The notes under the pieces were generated by a model. The model was not told the origin of the DNA and did no database searches. It saw nothing but the letters and a program-made list of their open reading frames with translations. The translations under genes and the position numbers were made by a program. Positions 9,758 to 18,820 of a stretch of DNA of 64,000 bases are shown in pieces; position 1 is the first letter of the stretch; each line of letters starts with the position of its first letter. The stretch lies in contig NZ_CP089932.1 in NCBI RefSeq assembly GCF_021365465.1, positions 372,001-436,000 on the forward strand, read 5' to 3'. The stretch comes from Erwinia tracheiphila. Its GTDB lineage: Bacteria; Pseudomonadota; Gammaproteobacteria; Enterobacterales; Enterobacteriaceae.

Positions 9758-11071
9758 GAGCCTGTAATTTAAATTGTGTATCTGCCTGTTTTTGATATCT
9801 TCATTTCGATAACGGAGACAGGTAATTATGGACGAAAAAAGACTCAAAGCCCTTGCGGCTGAACTGGCTAAGGGGCTGAAAACCGAAGCCGATCTCAACC
9901 AGTTTTCCCGCATGCTGACGAAGCTTACAGTTGAAACTGCGCTCAATGCTGAGCTGACTGACCACATCGGACACGAAAAGAACGCACCCAAAACAGGCTC
10001 AAATACCCGCAATGGTTATTCGTCAAAAACGTTGTTGTGCGACGATGGTGAGATTGAAATCAGTACACCACGTGATCGTGAAAGCACCTTCGAACCTCAG
10101 CTTATTAAGAAAAATCAGACACGTATTACGCAGATGGACAGTCAGATCCTGTCGTTGTATGCAAAAGGCATGACCACCCGGGAGATTGTCGCCACCTTCA
10201 AAGAAATGTACGATGCGGACGTCTCACCCACGCTGATATCGAAAGTCACTGATGCGGTGAAAGAGCAGGTATCTGAGTGGCAAAACCGTCCGCTGGATGC
10301 TCTGTATCCCATTGTTTATCTTGACTGTATTGTCGTAAAAGTTCGCCACAGTGGCACTGTAATTAACAAAGCCGTATTCCTTGCTCTGGGTATTAACACC
10401 GAAGGCCAGAAAGAATTACTGGGCATGTGGCTCGCAGAAAATGAAGGTGCGAAGTTCTGGCTCAGCGTGCTGACTGAGCTGAAGAATCGAGGTCTCCAGG
10501 ATATCCTGATTGCCTGCGTGGATGGCCTTAAGGGCTTTCCGGATGCGATAAACAGCGTGTACCCGCAGACGCATATCCAGTTGTGCATTATTCACATGGT
10601 ACGCAACAGCCTGAAATACGTGTCATGGAAGGACTATAAAGCCGTTACTGGCGGTCTGAAAGCGGTTTATCAGGCTCCGACAGAAGCAGCAGCGCTGATG
10701 GCCCTGGATAAGTTCGCTGATGTCTGGGACGACAAATATCCGCAAATCAGCAAAAGCTGGCGTGCACACTGGGAAAATCTCAATACGTTCTTTGGTTATC
10801 CACCAGATATACGTAAGGCTATCTACACCACGAATGCCATCGAGTCGCTGAACAGCGTTATCCGGGCAGCGATAAAGAAACGCAAAGTGTTCCCGACAGA
10901 TGACTCAGTGCGCAAGGTGATATATCTGGCAATCCAGTCGGCCTCGAAAAAATGGAGTATGCCGATCCAGAACTGGCGGCTGGCAATGAGTCGCTTTATT
11001 ATCGAGTTTGGTGACCGCCTGAGCGATCACCTTTAATACGGTGGCAGATACACAGAATTATTTACAGGGTC
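9758..11071 (+). mobile_element. IS256-family insertion sequence, copy A
   Basis: This 1,314-bp element has imperfect inverted repeats (GAGCCTGTAATTTAAATTGT on the left, GACCCTGTAAATAATTCTGT on the complement of the right). It is flanked by an 8-bp target duplication GGTTTATG (9750-9757 and 11072-11079). It sits inside the left end of the IS4-family element, upstream of that transposase. It is complete and probably active. Confidence 0.93.
9828..11036 (+). CDS. IS256-family transposase (copy A)
   Basis: This 402-residue mutator-type DDE transposase (PF00872-like) moves copy A by a copy-out route. Family landmarks are DHIGHEKNAP, NTRNGYSSKTL, TPRDRESTFEP, MTTREIV, YPIVYLDCIVVKVR with a first acidic residue, CVDGLKGFPDAI, LCIIHMVRNSLKYV, and TTNAIESLNSVIRAAIKKRKVFP with the last acidic residue. 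The frame is unbroken. A purine-rich leader (AACGGAGACAGG) precedes the ATG. The first 331 residues are identical to those of copy B at 12819-15235. Confidence 0.95.
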   Translation: MDEKRLKALAAELAKGLKTEADLNQFSRMLTKLTVETALNAELTDHIGHEKNAPKTGSNTRNGYSSKTLLCDDGEIEISTPRDRESTFEPQLIKKNQTRITQMDSQILSLYAKGMTTREIVATFKEMYDADVSPTLISKVTDAVKEQVSEWQNRPLDALYPIVYLDCIVVKVRHSGTVINKAVFLALGINTEGQKELLGMWLAENEGAKFWLSVLTELKNRGLQDILIACVDGLKGFPDAINSVYPQTHIQLCIIHMVRNSLKYVSWKDYKAVTGGLKAVYQAPTEAAALMALDKFADVWDDKYPQISKSWRAHWENLNTFFGYPPDIRKAIYTTNAIESLNSVIRAAIKKRKVFPTDDSVRKVIYLAIQSASKKWSMPIQNWRLAMSRFIIEFGDRLSDHL

Positions 11072-11120
11072 GGTTTATGCGGTAAAAAGGGTTCTATGTT
11101 CATCATGGAACCCTTTTTAA

Positions 11121-12443
11121 ATGGAACTTTCCCAGGCCCTCGGCATCATCAATGCCGCCACTCCTGAGCGCGCCCGTAGTCTCGCCGACCTTATTCCTCC
11201 CGAGCTTATTCAGCAGGCGCTCACCCTGACCGATACCGTTACTTTGCGTAAACGTAAACTTTCCCTCGAATCCATGATTTGGCTTGTCGTTGGGATGTCC
11301 ATTTTTTGCGATCGTCCGATGACCGAAATCGTCAATCTGATGGATATTACTGACCGGACCGGAGCTCCTTTTACCGCACGCAGCGCTGTCATTCAGCGCC
11401 GTAAGACTCTGGGTGAAAATGCAGTGCGGGAGCTTTTTGATATCACACAGCAGCACTGGAATCAGCAGGCTGCACATCCAAAATGGCACGGTCTGAATCT
11501 GTTTGCTGTCGACGGCGTGGTCTGGCGTACCGCCGATACGCCGGAAAACAGAGCCGTCTTCAGTAAACACAGCAGCCAGTACGGCGAAGGCGGCTATCCT
11601 CAGGTGCGAATGGTTTGTCTGATGGAGCTGAGCAGCCATCTGATCGCCGCCAGTGCATTCGACAGTGAAAAAGTCAGTGAAATGCGGCTGGCTGAGCACC
11701 TGACGGAGAAAACCCCGAATAACAGTATCACCCTGTTCGATAAGGGATTTTATTCGATGGGTCTGCTTCATCACTGGCAGACAGCAGGAGAACACCGTCA
11801 CTGGTTGTTGCCGTTGAAAAAACACGTACAGTATCAGGTGGTTCGCCGTTTGGGGCGTGGAGATGAACTGATATGCCTGAAAACCAGTCCACGAGCCAGG
11901 AAGCAATGGCCAGGGGTCCCGGAAGAAATGGTGGCAAGACTGCTGACCCGCAGGGTAGACGGTAAAGAGAGGCAGGTGCTGACGTCACTGACAGACCCGA
12001 ATCGCTATCCGGGTAAAGATATCAGCGAGCTATATCGCCACCGCTGGGAAACAGAACTGGGCTACCGGGAAGCAAAGCAGGGTATGCTGGACAGCCGGTG
12101 GACATTACGCAGTCGCCTGCCGGAGCTGGTGAGACAGGAGCTATGGGGGGTACTGCTGGCTTATAACCTGGTGCGATATCAGATGGTGCAGATGGCGTTC
12201 CATCTGAAAGGAGATTACCTGCCTTACCAGCTGAGCTTCAGTGGAGCGATAAGCGAAATAATCCGGATGCTGATAACCCTGCCCTGGGCTTCGCCGGGAA
12301 AAATGCCGGGAGAACTGAGAACCCTGTATGAACAGGCGAAATGGCTTGTGTTACCGGGTAGAAGAGAGCGAAGTTACCCGAGAGAGTTGAGGGTAAAGAG
12401 CAGGAAATATCCGGATAAAAAGGTTGCTGGTCACCTTAAGTGA
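11121..12443 (+). CDS. IS4-family transposase
   Basis: This 440-residue DDE transposase is unbroken. It matches the IS4 group with [30 protein letters not shown] (first acid), [17 protein letters not shown] (second acid) and the YREK-like box [19 protein letters not shown] with the last acid. Similarity to E. coli IS4 InsG as I recall it extends over nearly the whole length, with [11 protein letters not shown] conserved near the end. The IS256-family insertion lies upstream of its ATG and so probably removes its native promoter, although the coding frame is intact. Confidence 0.93.
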   Translation: MELSQALGIINAATPERARSLADLIPPELIQQALTLTDTVTLRKRKLSLESMIWLVVGMSIFCDRPMTEIVNLMDITDRTGAPFTARSAVIQRRKTLGENAVRELFDITQQHWNQQAAHPKWHGLNLFAVDGVVWRTADTPENRAVFSKHSSQYGEGGYPQVRMVCLMELSSHLIAASAFDSEKVSEMRLAEHLTEKTPNNSITLFDKGFYSMGLLHHWQTAGEHRHWLLPLKKHVQYQVVRRLGRGDELICLKTSPRARKQWPGVPEEMVARLLTRRVDGKERQVLTSLTDPNRYPGKDISELYRHRWETELGYREAKQGMLDSRWTLRSRLPELVRQELWGVLLAYNLVRYQMVQMAFHLKGDYLPYQLSFSGAISEIIRMLITLPWASPGKMPGELRTLYEQAKWLVLPGRRERSYPRELRVKSRKYPDKKVAGHLK

Positions 12444-12718
12444 CCAGCATTATCCTCAGAGGTTGGGGGAACTACTTCAGGATGTGTAATTCCCGGATGC
12501 ACTTCAGGAGCATTGCAAACTACACGACATGGGCACTTTGCATCATGTTAAGGAAGAAACACAAAAAGCGGGCTAAGGGATAGAGGGACCATCCGCCAAA
12601 CTGGTTCTACGAGTATCACGGGCTGTTCAAATTATACAGCCTGTCGATAACCGGGAATGAAGTCAGTCGGTATGCACGCCCTGTGACGCCGTAATGTGGC
12701 AGGAAGAAGACAGTCGGA

Positions 12719-12752
12719 AAGCCGTGTGCGGGAAAACCGCATGCACGGTTTG
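12719..12752 (+). ncRNA. Group II intron domain V
   Basis: A 34-nt hairpin GCCGTGTGCGG-GAAA-ACCGCATGCACGGT with an AGC triad at its 5' foot and a GNRA-type loop matches the catalytic domain V of bacterial group II introns. It lies at the expected distance after the maturase stop codon, and the domain VI start follows at once. Confidence 0.88.
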
Positions 12753-13043
12753 ACGAGGGGCCGCTGGGGAGATGACTTCAAACGACCCTGTAAATAATTC
12801 TGTGTATCTGCCACCGTATTAAAGGTGATCGCTCAGGCGGTCACCAAACTCGATAATAAAGCGACTCATTGCCAGCCGCCAGTTCTGGATCGGCATACTC
12901 CATTTTTTCGAGGCCGACTGGATTGCCAGATATATCACCTTGCGCACTGAGTCATCTGTCGGGAACACTTTGCGTTTCTTTATCGCTGCCCGGATAACGC
13001 TGTTCAGCGACTCGATGGCATTCGTGGTGTAGATAGCCTTACG

Positions 13044-14244
13044 TGTACTAGCTCAGACCTGATCTGACAGTTACCGGTTATTTATACAGGTGTCTGTCAG
13101 ATTACATCTGGTTCAGATTTTTTTCTGCCCAGACTCGTTTACCATCAAGTAACGTGGCCATTGGCGTACGCCCGCAGCACATTTTTCCCTGATGAGTTCG
13201 CTCATTATTGTAATGCCACAACCCGTTGTCCAGATCCGTTTGCAGGCTCTCCAGGTCTTCGTATAACTTCTTACGGAACGTAACCTGATAAAAATCCTGC
13301 AAAATAGTTTTATGGAAGCGCTCGCAGATGCCGTTCGTCTGCGGAGACATCGCCTTCGTTTTTGTATGGTCGATATCGTTGATGGCCAGATACAGCTGGT
13401 AATCATGCTGCTCCACCTTACCACAGTACTCCGTTCCCCTGTCGGTCAGGATCCTCAGCATCGGCAGTCCCTGAGCCTCGTAGAACGGCAGTACGCGATC
13501 ATTGAGCAGGTCTGCGGCGGTGATCGGCGTTTTACTCGTATACAGCTTGCAGTGTGCCACTTTCGAGTACGTATCCACGAACGTCTGCTGGTAGATACGA
13601 CCCACACCTTTCAGATTGCCCACGTAGAAGGTGTCCTGCGACCCGAGATAACCCGGGTGAGCAGTTTCGATTTCTCCGCTGGCCTCGTCATCGTGGGCCT
13701 TCTTCTCCAGCGCTGCGATTTGAGCGTCGGTAAGCACGATGCCTTCTCTGGCGACCTTTTCCTCAAGTGCCTTCAGGCGTTTACGGAAGTTCTCCAGGTC
13801 GTGCCGTTGCCAGATGGAGCGCACGCCGCTACCGGAGATAAACACGCCTTTTTTACGCAGCTCATTACTGGTCCGGTGTTGCCCGTGGGCCGGGAACTCA
13901 ACGGCATATTCAACAACAGCGCGTTCAGTGGCTTCGTCGGCGCGGTTCTTCAGGTTGGGGACGCGGCGGTTCTGGTTAATCAGCGCATCGATGCCGCCTT
14001 CAGCAGCCAGTTCCTGATAACGGTAAAACGTGTCGCGTGACACGCCCATGATCTTGCAGGCTTTTGATACGTTACCGAGTTCTTCGGCGAGATTGAGCAG
14101 GCCGGCTTTGTGTTTGATGATGGGATTGTTAGTATGAATCATGAGAGTTACCTCGCGTTTTGTTTAAGGATTAGACACCCATATCAAAACCGGTAACTCT
14201 CAACCTTTCAAGGTCCAGTGTCAGATCAAGTCGCGACTAATACA
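13044..14244 (-). mobile_element. IS481-family insertion sequence
   Basis: This 1,201-bp element has terminal inverted repeats beginning TGTACTAG and, on the complement of the other end, TGTATTAG, both leading to TGATCTGACA. The 7-bp target duplication CCTTACG lies at 13037-13043 and 14245-14251. It is inserted in the transposase gene of IS256 copy B and is the innermost layer of this nest. Confidence 0.9.
13102..14142 (-). CDS. IS481-family transposase
   Basis: This 346-residue integrase-core (rve) transposase has an N-terminal helix-turn-helix (GNVSKACKIMGVSRDTFYRYQELAAEGG) followed by NQNRRVPNLKNR. The catalytic core includes GRIYQQTFVDTYSKVAHCKLY, RILTDRGTEYCG and SPQTNGICERFHKTILQDFY, giving the expected D-D-E order. 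It ends with the family-like NERTHQGKMCCGRTPMATLL. The frame is complete. Confidence 0.93.
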   Translation of the reverse strand: MIHTNNPIIKHKAGLLNLAEELGNVSKACKIMGVSRDTFYRYQELAAEGGIDALINQNRRVPNLKNRADEATERAVVEYAVEFPAHGQHRTSNELRKKGVFISGSGVRSIWQRHDLENFRKRLKALEEKVAREGIVLTDAQIAALEKKAHDDEASGEIETAHPGYLGSQDTFYVGNLKGVGRIYQQTFVDTYSKVAHCKLYTSKTPITAADLLNDRVLPFYEAQGLPMLRILTDRGTEYCGKVEQHDYQLYLAINDIDHTKTKAMSPQTNGICERFHKTILQDFYQVTFRKKLYEDLESLQTDLDNGLWHYNNERTHQGKMCCGRTPMATLLDGKRVWAEKNLNQM

Positions 14245-15329
14245 CCTTACGTATATCTGGTGGATAACCAAAGAACGTATTGAGATTTTCCCAGTGTGCA
14301 CGCCAGCTTTTGCTGATTTGCGGATATTTGTCGTCCCAGACATCAGCGAACTTATCCAGGGCCATCAGCGCTGCTGCTTCTGTCGGAGCCTGATAAACCG
14401 CTTTCAGACCGCCAGTAACGGCTTTATAGTCCTTCCATGACACGTATTTCAGGCTGTTGCGTACCATGTGAATAATGCACAACTGGATATGCGTCTGCGG
14501 GTACACGCTGTTTATCGCATCCGGAAAGCCCTTAAGGCCATCCACGCAGGCAATCAGGATATCCTGGAGACCTCGATTCTTCAGCTCAGTCAGCACGCTG
14601 AGCCAGAACTTCGCACCTTCATTTTCTGCGAGCCACATGCCCAGTAATTCTTTCTGGCCTTCGGTGTTAATACCCAGAGCAAGGAATACGGCTTTGTTAA
14701 TTACAGTGCCACTGTGGCGAACTTTTACGACAATACAGTCAAGATAAACAATGGGATACAGAGCATCCAGCGGACGGTTTTGCCACTCAGATACCTGCTC
14801 TTTCACCGCATCAGTGACTTTCGATATCAGCGTGGGTGAGACGTCCGCATCGTACATTTCTTTGAAGGTGGCGACAATCTCCCGGGTGGTCATGCCTTTT
14901 GCATACAACGACAGGATCTGACTGTCCATCTGCGTAATACGTGTCTGATTTTTCTTAATAAGCTGAGGTTCGAAGGTGCTTTCACGATCACGTGGTGTAC
15001 TGATTTCAATCTCACCATCGTCGCACAACAACGTTTTTGACGAATAACCATTGCGGGTATTTGAGCCTGTTTTGGGTGCGTTCTTTTCGTGTCCGATGTG
15101 GTCAGTCAGCTCAGCATTGAGCGCAGTTTCAACTGTAAGCTTCGTCAGCATGCGGGAAAACTGGTTGAGATCGGCTTCGGTTTTCAGCCCCTTAGCCAGT
15201 TCAGCCGCAAGGGCTTTGAGTCTTTTTTCGTCCATAATTACCTGTCTCCGTTATCGAAATGAAGATATCAAAAACAGGCAGATACACAATTTAAATTACA
15301 GGCTCCTTCAAACCAGAGGCCTACTCTAC

Positions 15330-15603
15330 GATTTGCTGATTCTTATCCTTCAATATTTTCGCCAGTTCATTGTCAATGAGCTGGCGAGTCCCGACGTGCC
15401 CTTACAGGGTACTCTCAGAACAGCGTTTAATTGGCCGCGAAGTTCCGATGTTATCAGTTCCTTTACGGTAACATCATTTTTTACAGGCAAAATCAAATAG
15501 CTTGTACCGCCCTGTTTTATGCACTTTTACCACTACAATTTGTTACCTCTTATTTCATGCTTTTTATTTAGCTCACCAGCCCGGTTGATTAATTAATCAT
15601 TTT
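15330..15603. other. Remnant DNA between the intron and IS6 copy 1
   Basis: This is the 3' exon side of the intron. On the minus strand a short frame reads TRQLIDNELAKILKDKNQQIVE and stops in the intron end (TAG), preceded by stop codons. It may be the tail of a gene that the intron truncated, but I do not recognise it. The rest is AT-rich without a gene. Confidence 0.35.
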
Positions 15604-16363
15604 GGTTGTGTCGCATTAAGGTGGAGTCAAGTAACATACTGTTTTTATTGATGTAGCCTGCCGATGCCTCTGACCCGAGACGCCTTCAAACGACTGCATT
15701 ATCCCGTCGATATTATTTCTCAGTGTGTTCGCTGGTATCTGGCTTATGCCCTGAGTCTGCGCAATCTGGAGGAAATGATGGCTGAACGAGGGATTGTTGT
15801 TGACCATTCCACGCTCCATCGCCGGGCTATCCGTATTGTGCCGCTGGCGCATGGATGAAACCTGTATCACAGTCCGAGGTCAGTGGAAATATCTGTACCG
15901 GGCCGTCGATACCGCGGGCAGACCATCGATTTTCTGCTGACCGTCAGACGGGATGCTGCAGCGGCGCTGCGTTTCTTTCGTAAGGCCATCCGCCACCACT
16001 GCGAACCTGAGGTGGTGACGATTGATAAAAGTGGCGCTAATACCGCCGCCCTGGTCACGCTCAATGCCGACAAAGCCGCTGAGGAAAGCATCACCGTCAG
16101 GCAAAGCAAATATCTTAATAATCTGGTTGAGCAGGATCACCGCAACATCAAACGGCGAACCCGTCCCATGCTGGGATTCAAATCATTCCGGCGGGCCCAG
16201 ACGATACTGGCAGGCATCGAATTGATTCACATCATACGCAAAGGACAATATCAGCATCCACAAAGTGAGGGATTATCACCTGCGGAACAATTTTATCTGT
16301 TGGTTGCCTGAAAAACAGGCAGTTCAGGTTTTTTCGTCCTTTCTCCGTTAATGTGACAGAACC
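15604..16363 (+). mobile_element. IS6-family insertion sequence, copy 1, defective
   Basis: The ends GGTTGTGTCGCATTAA at 15604 and TTAATGTGACAGAACC at 16363 are imperfect inverted repeats of the IS6/IS26 kind. No direct repeat is seen around it (ATCATTTT against CTGTTTTG), which is common after IS6-type cointegrate events or deletion. The transposase inside is broken. Confidence 0.85.
15664..16311 (+). pseudogene. IS6-family transposase, internally deleted
   Basis: The frame starts MPLTRDAFKRLHYPVDIIS, with RNLEEMMAERGIVVDHSTLHR typical of IS6 transposases, and stops after IVPLAHG. A short deletion has removed the segment before MDETCITVRGQWKYLYRAVD, which lies in another frame (from 15850). 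After a further one-base loss near 15917, the core DFLLTVRRDAAAALRFF, IDKSGANTAAL and NLVEQDHRNIKRRTRP continues to 16311. So at least two lesions are present. Confidence 0.9.
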
Positions 16364-16664
16364 CTGTTTTGTCATCACGGCGTGTCAAATTCAGCCAGCG
16401 CCAGCGGAATCAGGTAAGGCTGTTCCTGGCTGTGCACCAGACAGAGCATTAATTAACGGTAACAGTATGATTATTGGGCAACTGGGTGAGGTGCTTGCAG
16501 GGCCGATGATCGGTGTCAGCGGTTTGCTTACGGCAAAAATTGATACGGATGAACTGGTGCACGCACGCTATGATTTTGATGTTTCCGGGCATTATTCCCG
16601 TCTCGATGTATTTTCATTGACGGTGGGTGAGCGGCCGAAACCGGGCGTGACTTTTTACAAATAG
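16364..16664 (+). pseudogene. Nitrilase (carbon-nitrogen hydrolase) C-terminal fragment
   Basis: Only the last part of a nitrilase-like protein is left: INGNSMIIGQLGEVLAGPMI, GLLTAKIDTDELVHARYDFD, VSGHYSRLDVFSLTVGERPK, then a stop at 16664. This matches the C-terminal third of plant-associated nitrilases as I recall them. The catalytic Glu-Lys-Cys part is absent, and IS6 copy 1 abuts the upstream side, so the truncation probably came with that element. Confidence 0.75.
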
Positions 16665-16759
16665 CCAGACGCCCGATAATAAAACAGCAGAAGAACCCCC
16701 TGAAAGAATTGTTGCAAGGCTGCTATTATCGCTGGAAACACGTTAGGGGGAGAGACAAG

Positions 16760-17393
16760 ATGGCGGGGATGGTTTTACTGCCCGACGTGATGTGTGATGC
16801 CGTGCTGTGGCAGAACATGAGTAATGCGCTTTTGGCTTATGGACCGCTGATTTATGGCGATTTGTCCAAGGACAACTCACTGGAAGAAATGGCGGCCAGA
16901 GTACTTTCTCAGACACAGCAGCGCGTGCAACGCTTAGTGCTGATTGCGACGTCCAACCAGCAGAATAGCCCGCAGGCCCGTGCTTTCAAAGTGGCTACGG
17001 CAAGCTCGCTGATAAACAGTCATGGCCACTTTTTTGGCCTTGGGCAGAAAACGATACGCCTGTCATTGAGTGAAAAGCATGCCAACGACCCCAATTTGCA
17101 ATCGCAAATCCATCAAATGAGCCTGGGCATGGGCAAGGATGCATACTGTCGGCAATTGCTGATGGCCCGTGACAGTGACACCCATCTTCTTGAACCAGAT
17201 CCACCGCCCGGTGCTGGTTATTGCCGCTGCGGAAGACAGGGTGCGTAGCTTGGAGGAGTCACAAATACTGTATGACCATCTGCCTGAGGCTACGCTTGAA
17301 ATCATCGATGGTTCAGGCCATATGTTACCGCTGGAACAGCCAGCCAGACTGGCGCAATGCCTGTCCCGCTGGCTGGAAAACACGCCCGGATAA
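16760..17393 (+). pseudogene. Alpha/beta hydrolase pseudogene
   Basis: The ATG at 16760 has AGGGGG 10 bases upstream and reads MAGMVLLPDVMCDAVLWQNM, then YGDLSKDNSLEEMAARVLS. The text jumps directly to QTQQRVQRLVLIATSNQQ, so the GxSxG nucleophile elbow expected between them has been deleted. Near 17170-17220 the match changes frame, from KDAYCRQLLMARDS to HRPVLVIAAAEDRVRSLEES, and ends DGSGHMLPLEQPARLAQCLSRWL with the catalytic histidine. With no nucleophile and a frameshift it cannot be an active hydrolase. The original substrate is unknown. Confidence 0.75.
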
Positions 17394-17525
17394 AAAGTTA
17401 CTAAAAAAATGCAGAAATCCGCTCAAAAAATGACATGAAAGGGTAAATTAGCAGGGTTTTAGCATACAAAGTATGGATGCACCCTGTCTGCTACCAAAAG
17501 AATTTATCGGGAAGAGATGGTACTA

Positions 17526-17972
17526 ATGAAAAAATGGTTACTGGCGCTGTGCATAGCGCTGCTTGCTTTGCACGCCGGAGCGGCGGAACAGAATAGTGAT
17601 CCTCAGACCACCAGCAAAAACTTCTACAGTTGGTATCTCAGCGCACTGAACAAAGAAGAAAGCCCCATTGATGAGCACGATCCCGTATTGAACGAGTATG
17701 TTACGCCGCAGTTGCTGCAAAAAATCTATGTGTTGATCAAAAGCCCTGACGGTATGGACGACGACTATTTTTTGCAGGATCAGGATTACAGCGATTCGTG
17801 GATAGACCATGTTAGCGTCAGCCGCTTCACGATTGATGGCGACACTGCATCGGTTTATGTCACCCTAGGTAACGACCCCGAAGATCGCCAGCTATTGCTG
17901 GTCACTCTCCATCGGGAGCGGGGAGTATGGAAGATAGACGATGTTGCCAAAGAAAATCTGCACGTCGATTAG
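17526..17972 (+). CDS. Secreted DUF3828-like protein
   Basis: This is a 148-residue protein with a clear Sec signal peptide (MKKWLLALCIALLALHAGAA, cleavage likely after GAA) and no membrane segment after it, so it should be periplasmic. The mature part has FYSWYLSALNKEESP, a DDYFLQDQDYSDSW stretch and a C-terminal beta-rich end VYVTLGNDPEDRQLLLVTLHRERGVWKIDDV. This pattern resembles DUF3828 proteins of the YqhG type, whose function is unknown. I chose the ATG at 17526 because GGAAGAG is 9 bases upstream; the in-frame ATG at 17517 overlaps that site. The stop overlaps the end of the convergent VirK-like pseudogene. It is intact. Confidence 0.7.
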   Translation: MKKWLLALCIALLALHAGAAEQNSDPQTTSKNFYSWYLSALNKEESPIDEHDPVLNEYVTPQLLQKIYVLIKSPDGMDDDYFLQDQDYSDSWIDHVSVSRFTIDGDTASVYVTLGNDPEDRQLLLVTLHRERGVWKIDDVAKENLHVD

Positions 17973-18820
17973 GCGTGCCCGAAAAACTGTTCTTTCAATA
18001 TATCCAGCAGCTCATAGCGTTTTCGGTATTCTGACCGTTTTTTGCTGAGGATGCTCTCCAGCGGCTTACGTGGAAATTCCAGTGGGATTTCATACAACGC
18101 AGCGGATAGCGGTTTGGCATTCAGCGTTTCCCAGAATTCATTATAGCTGGCGAGAAACAGGTTCTTTTTCTTCAGTCGATAACGCAGGCGGTCTGGATCT
18201 CTTCCACGCCTGTTGCCTGACAGAATAACTGCAGGGTTTCCATCAGTAGCCGCTTGGGAAACAAACCATAGCAGGCTTTAGTCGCTTCGCGGATAAGCTC
18301 ATGGGGGTATCCCTGTGAGCCCCCCGGATTCCGCCGATCACCATCACGTGCCTGACGTTTAGCCGCGTGACGCTAAACGTCAGCATCGCCAGTTTTATGC
18401 CTGATGCGCTGATAAAAAGATTAACTTCGCCTTCGCAGCGGCCGGTGCAGGCCAGCGTGATATTGAAAGGTTCACCATTCCTGCCAGTAAACTGCAATAC
18501 TTCCATTCCTTGCGTCGTCAGCATGGCTTGCTGGGGACGAAACCATGACAGATTCTTAATGAAACCGTAGTGATCGATCACCGACTGTACACGTTATATC
18601 ATCGGCATCACGCCATATAAATAATGTCGGTGAATCTTACTGGGCAAGGTGTGTTGGATTGTCAGAATTGAACGCATGATGGGATCAGCGAACGTACCAG
18701 ATATTTAATGCGATATTTACGGTCATACCACAATTTCCCCGGCTTCAATCTGCCGGAAATCAGGGAGAGGAAAAAAGTGAAACTGCTTTCCTGCTGAGGC
18801 AATAGAGTGGTATGAGACAT
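17969..18820 (-). pseudogene. VirK/YbjX (DUF535) family pseudogene
   Basis: The likely original start is the ATG at 18818-18820 (MSHTTLLPQQESS), with AGGA upstream. FFLSLISGRLKPGKLWYDRKYRIKYLVRSLI, the N-terminal signature of the family, follows and ends in a stop near 18662. After a disordered stretch with stops, the match resumes at about 18590 with YGFIKNLSWFRPQQAML, ITLACTGRCEGEVNLFIS and IKLAMLTFSVTRLNVRHV, then GIRGAHRDTP. After another shift it ends with LFLASYNEFWETLNAKPL and SEYRKRYELLDILKEQFF to a TAA at 17969. Several frameshifts and a middle deletion are present. VirK/YbjX proteins are linked to virulence and peptide resistance in enteric bacteria. Confidence 0.8.

Larger units (their letters stand above)
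9716..12451 (+). mobile_element. IS4-family insertion sequence
   Basis: The left end AATGCCGATCATTTAAGG and the right end (complement AATGCTGGTCACTTAAGG) form imperfect inverted repeats that strongly resemble those of E. coli IS4. The flanking target duplication ATCCTCAGAGGTT (9703-9715 and 12452-12464) is 13 bp; if the outermost T is counted in the IS it is 11 bp, and both are typical of IS4. The element carries one transposase gene, and its left end has been split by an IS256-family copy at 9758-11071. Its insertion cut the intron maturase gene. Confidence 0.92.
8607..12583 (+). pseudogene. ltrA: Group II intron reverse transcriptase/maturase, broken
   Basis: The intron-encoded protein drives splicing and retrohoming. 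It starts at the ATG in the frame MIAKAQNTAFEKV, with the RT motifs NKGAPGIDRLS, KSDGKERPLGIPVIADRVVQ and FSYGFRPRRSAQQAL. At about 9100-9115 it shifts frame: [11 protein letters not shown] becomes [19 protein letters not shown]. It then continues through [21 protein letters not shown] and the catalytic YADD in [12 protein letters not shown]. At codon INPILRG the IS4-family element is inserted. Beyond it, at 12465, the frame resumes exactly as WGNYFRMCNSRMHF and ends at the TAG at 12581-12583. The protein is thus broken by one frameshift and one IS. No endonuclease domain is seen at the C-terminus. Confidence 0.85.
12819..15235 (-). pseudogene. IS256-family transposase (copy B), split by IS481
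   Basis: The gene begins MDEKRLKALAAELAKGLK at 15235 and is identical to copy A until FFGYPPDIRK, where the IS481-family element enters. It resumes beyond that element as AIYTTNAIESLNSVIR and ends at a TAA at 12819-12821. Removing the IS481 element and one 7-bp target copy restores the frame exactly. It cannot make a full transposase now, but copy A could act on its ends. Confidence 0.92.
12784..15305 (-). mobile_element. IS256-family insertion sequence, copy B, interrupted
   Basis: The ends GACCCTGTAAATAATTC (left) and GGCTC (right, with the same 30-base terminal sequence as copy A) bound a copy inserted in the opposite orientation to copy A. The 8-bp target duplication CTTCAAAC is perfect (12776-12783 and 15306-15313). 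It landed in domain VI of the group II intron. An IS481-family element at 13044-14244 interrupts it. Copies A and B form inverted repeats about 1.7 kb apart, which could support inversion. Confidence 0.93.
8044..15329 (+). mobile_element. Group II intron, split by four nested insertions
   Basis: The 5' part opens with GTGGACTG and shows the domain I hairpin GCAGG-TGAGAGT-CCTGC at about 8070-8088, a long structured leader without protein sense, and then a reverse transcriptase gene. The 3' part holds a domain V-like hairpin at 12719-12752 and a domain VI stem ending in CTACTCTAC at 15329. Removing the IS4-family unit with one target copy (2,749 bp) and the IS256-family unit with one target copy (2,530 bp) leaves about 2,007 nt, a usual size for such introns. 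The 5' boundary is inferred from a GTG start and the hairpin position and could be off by a few bases. The domain VI stem can only be seen after the second IS256 copy is removed. The intron can no longer splice as it stands. Confidence 0.8.

Noticed and set aside
13312..14040. 242-codon plus-strand frame opposite the IS481 transposase
   Set aside because: Mirror frame of an intact transposase with no independent signals.
15596..16371. Target duplication around IS6 copy 1
   Set aside because: Flanks ATCATTTT and CTGTTTTG do not match; same result for IS6 copy 2.
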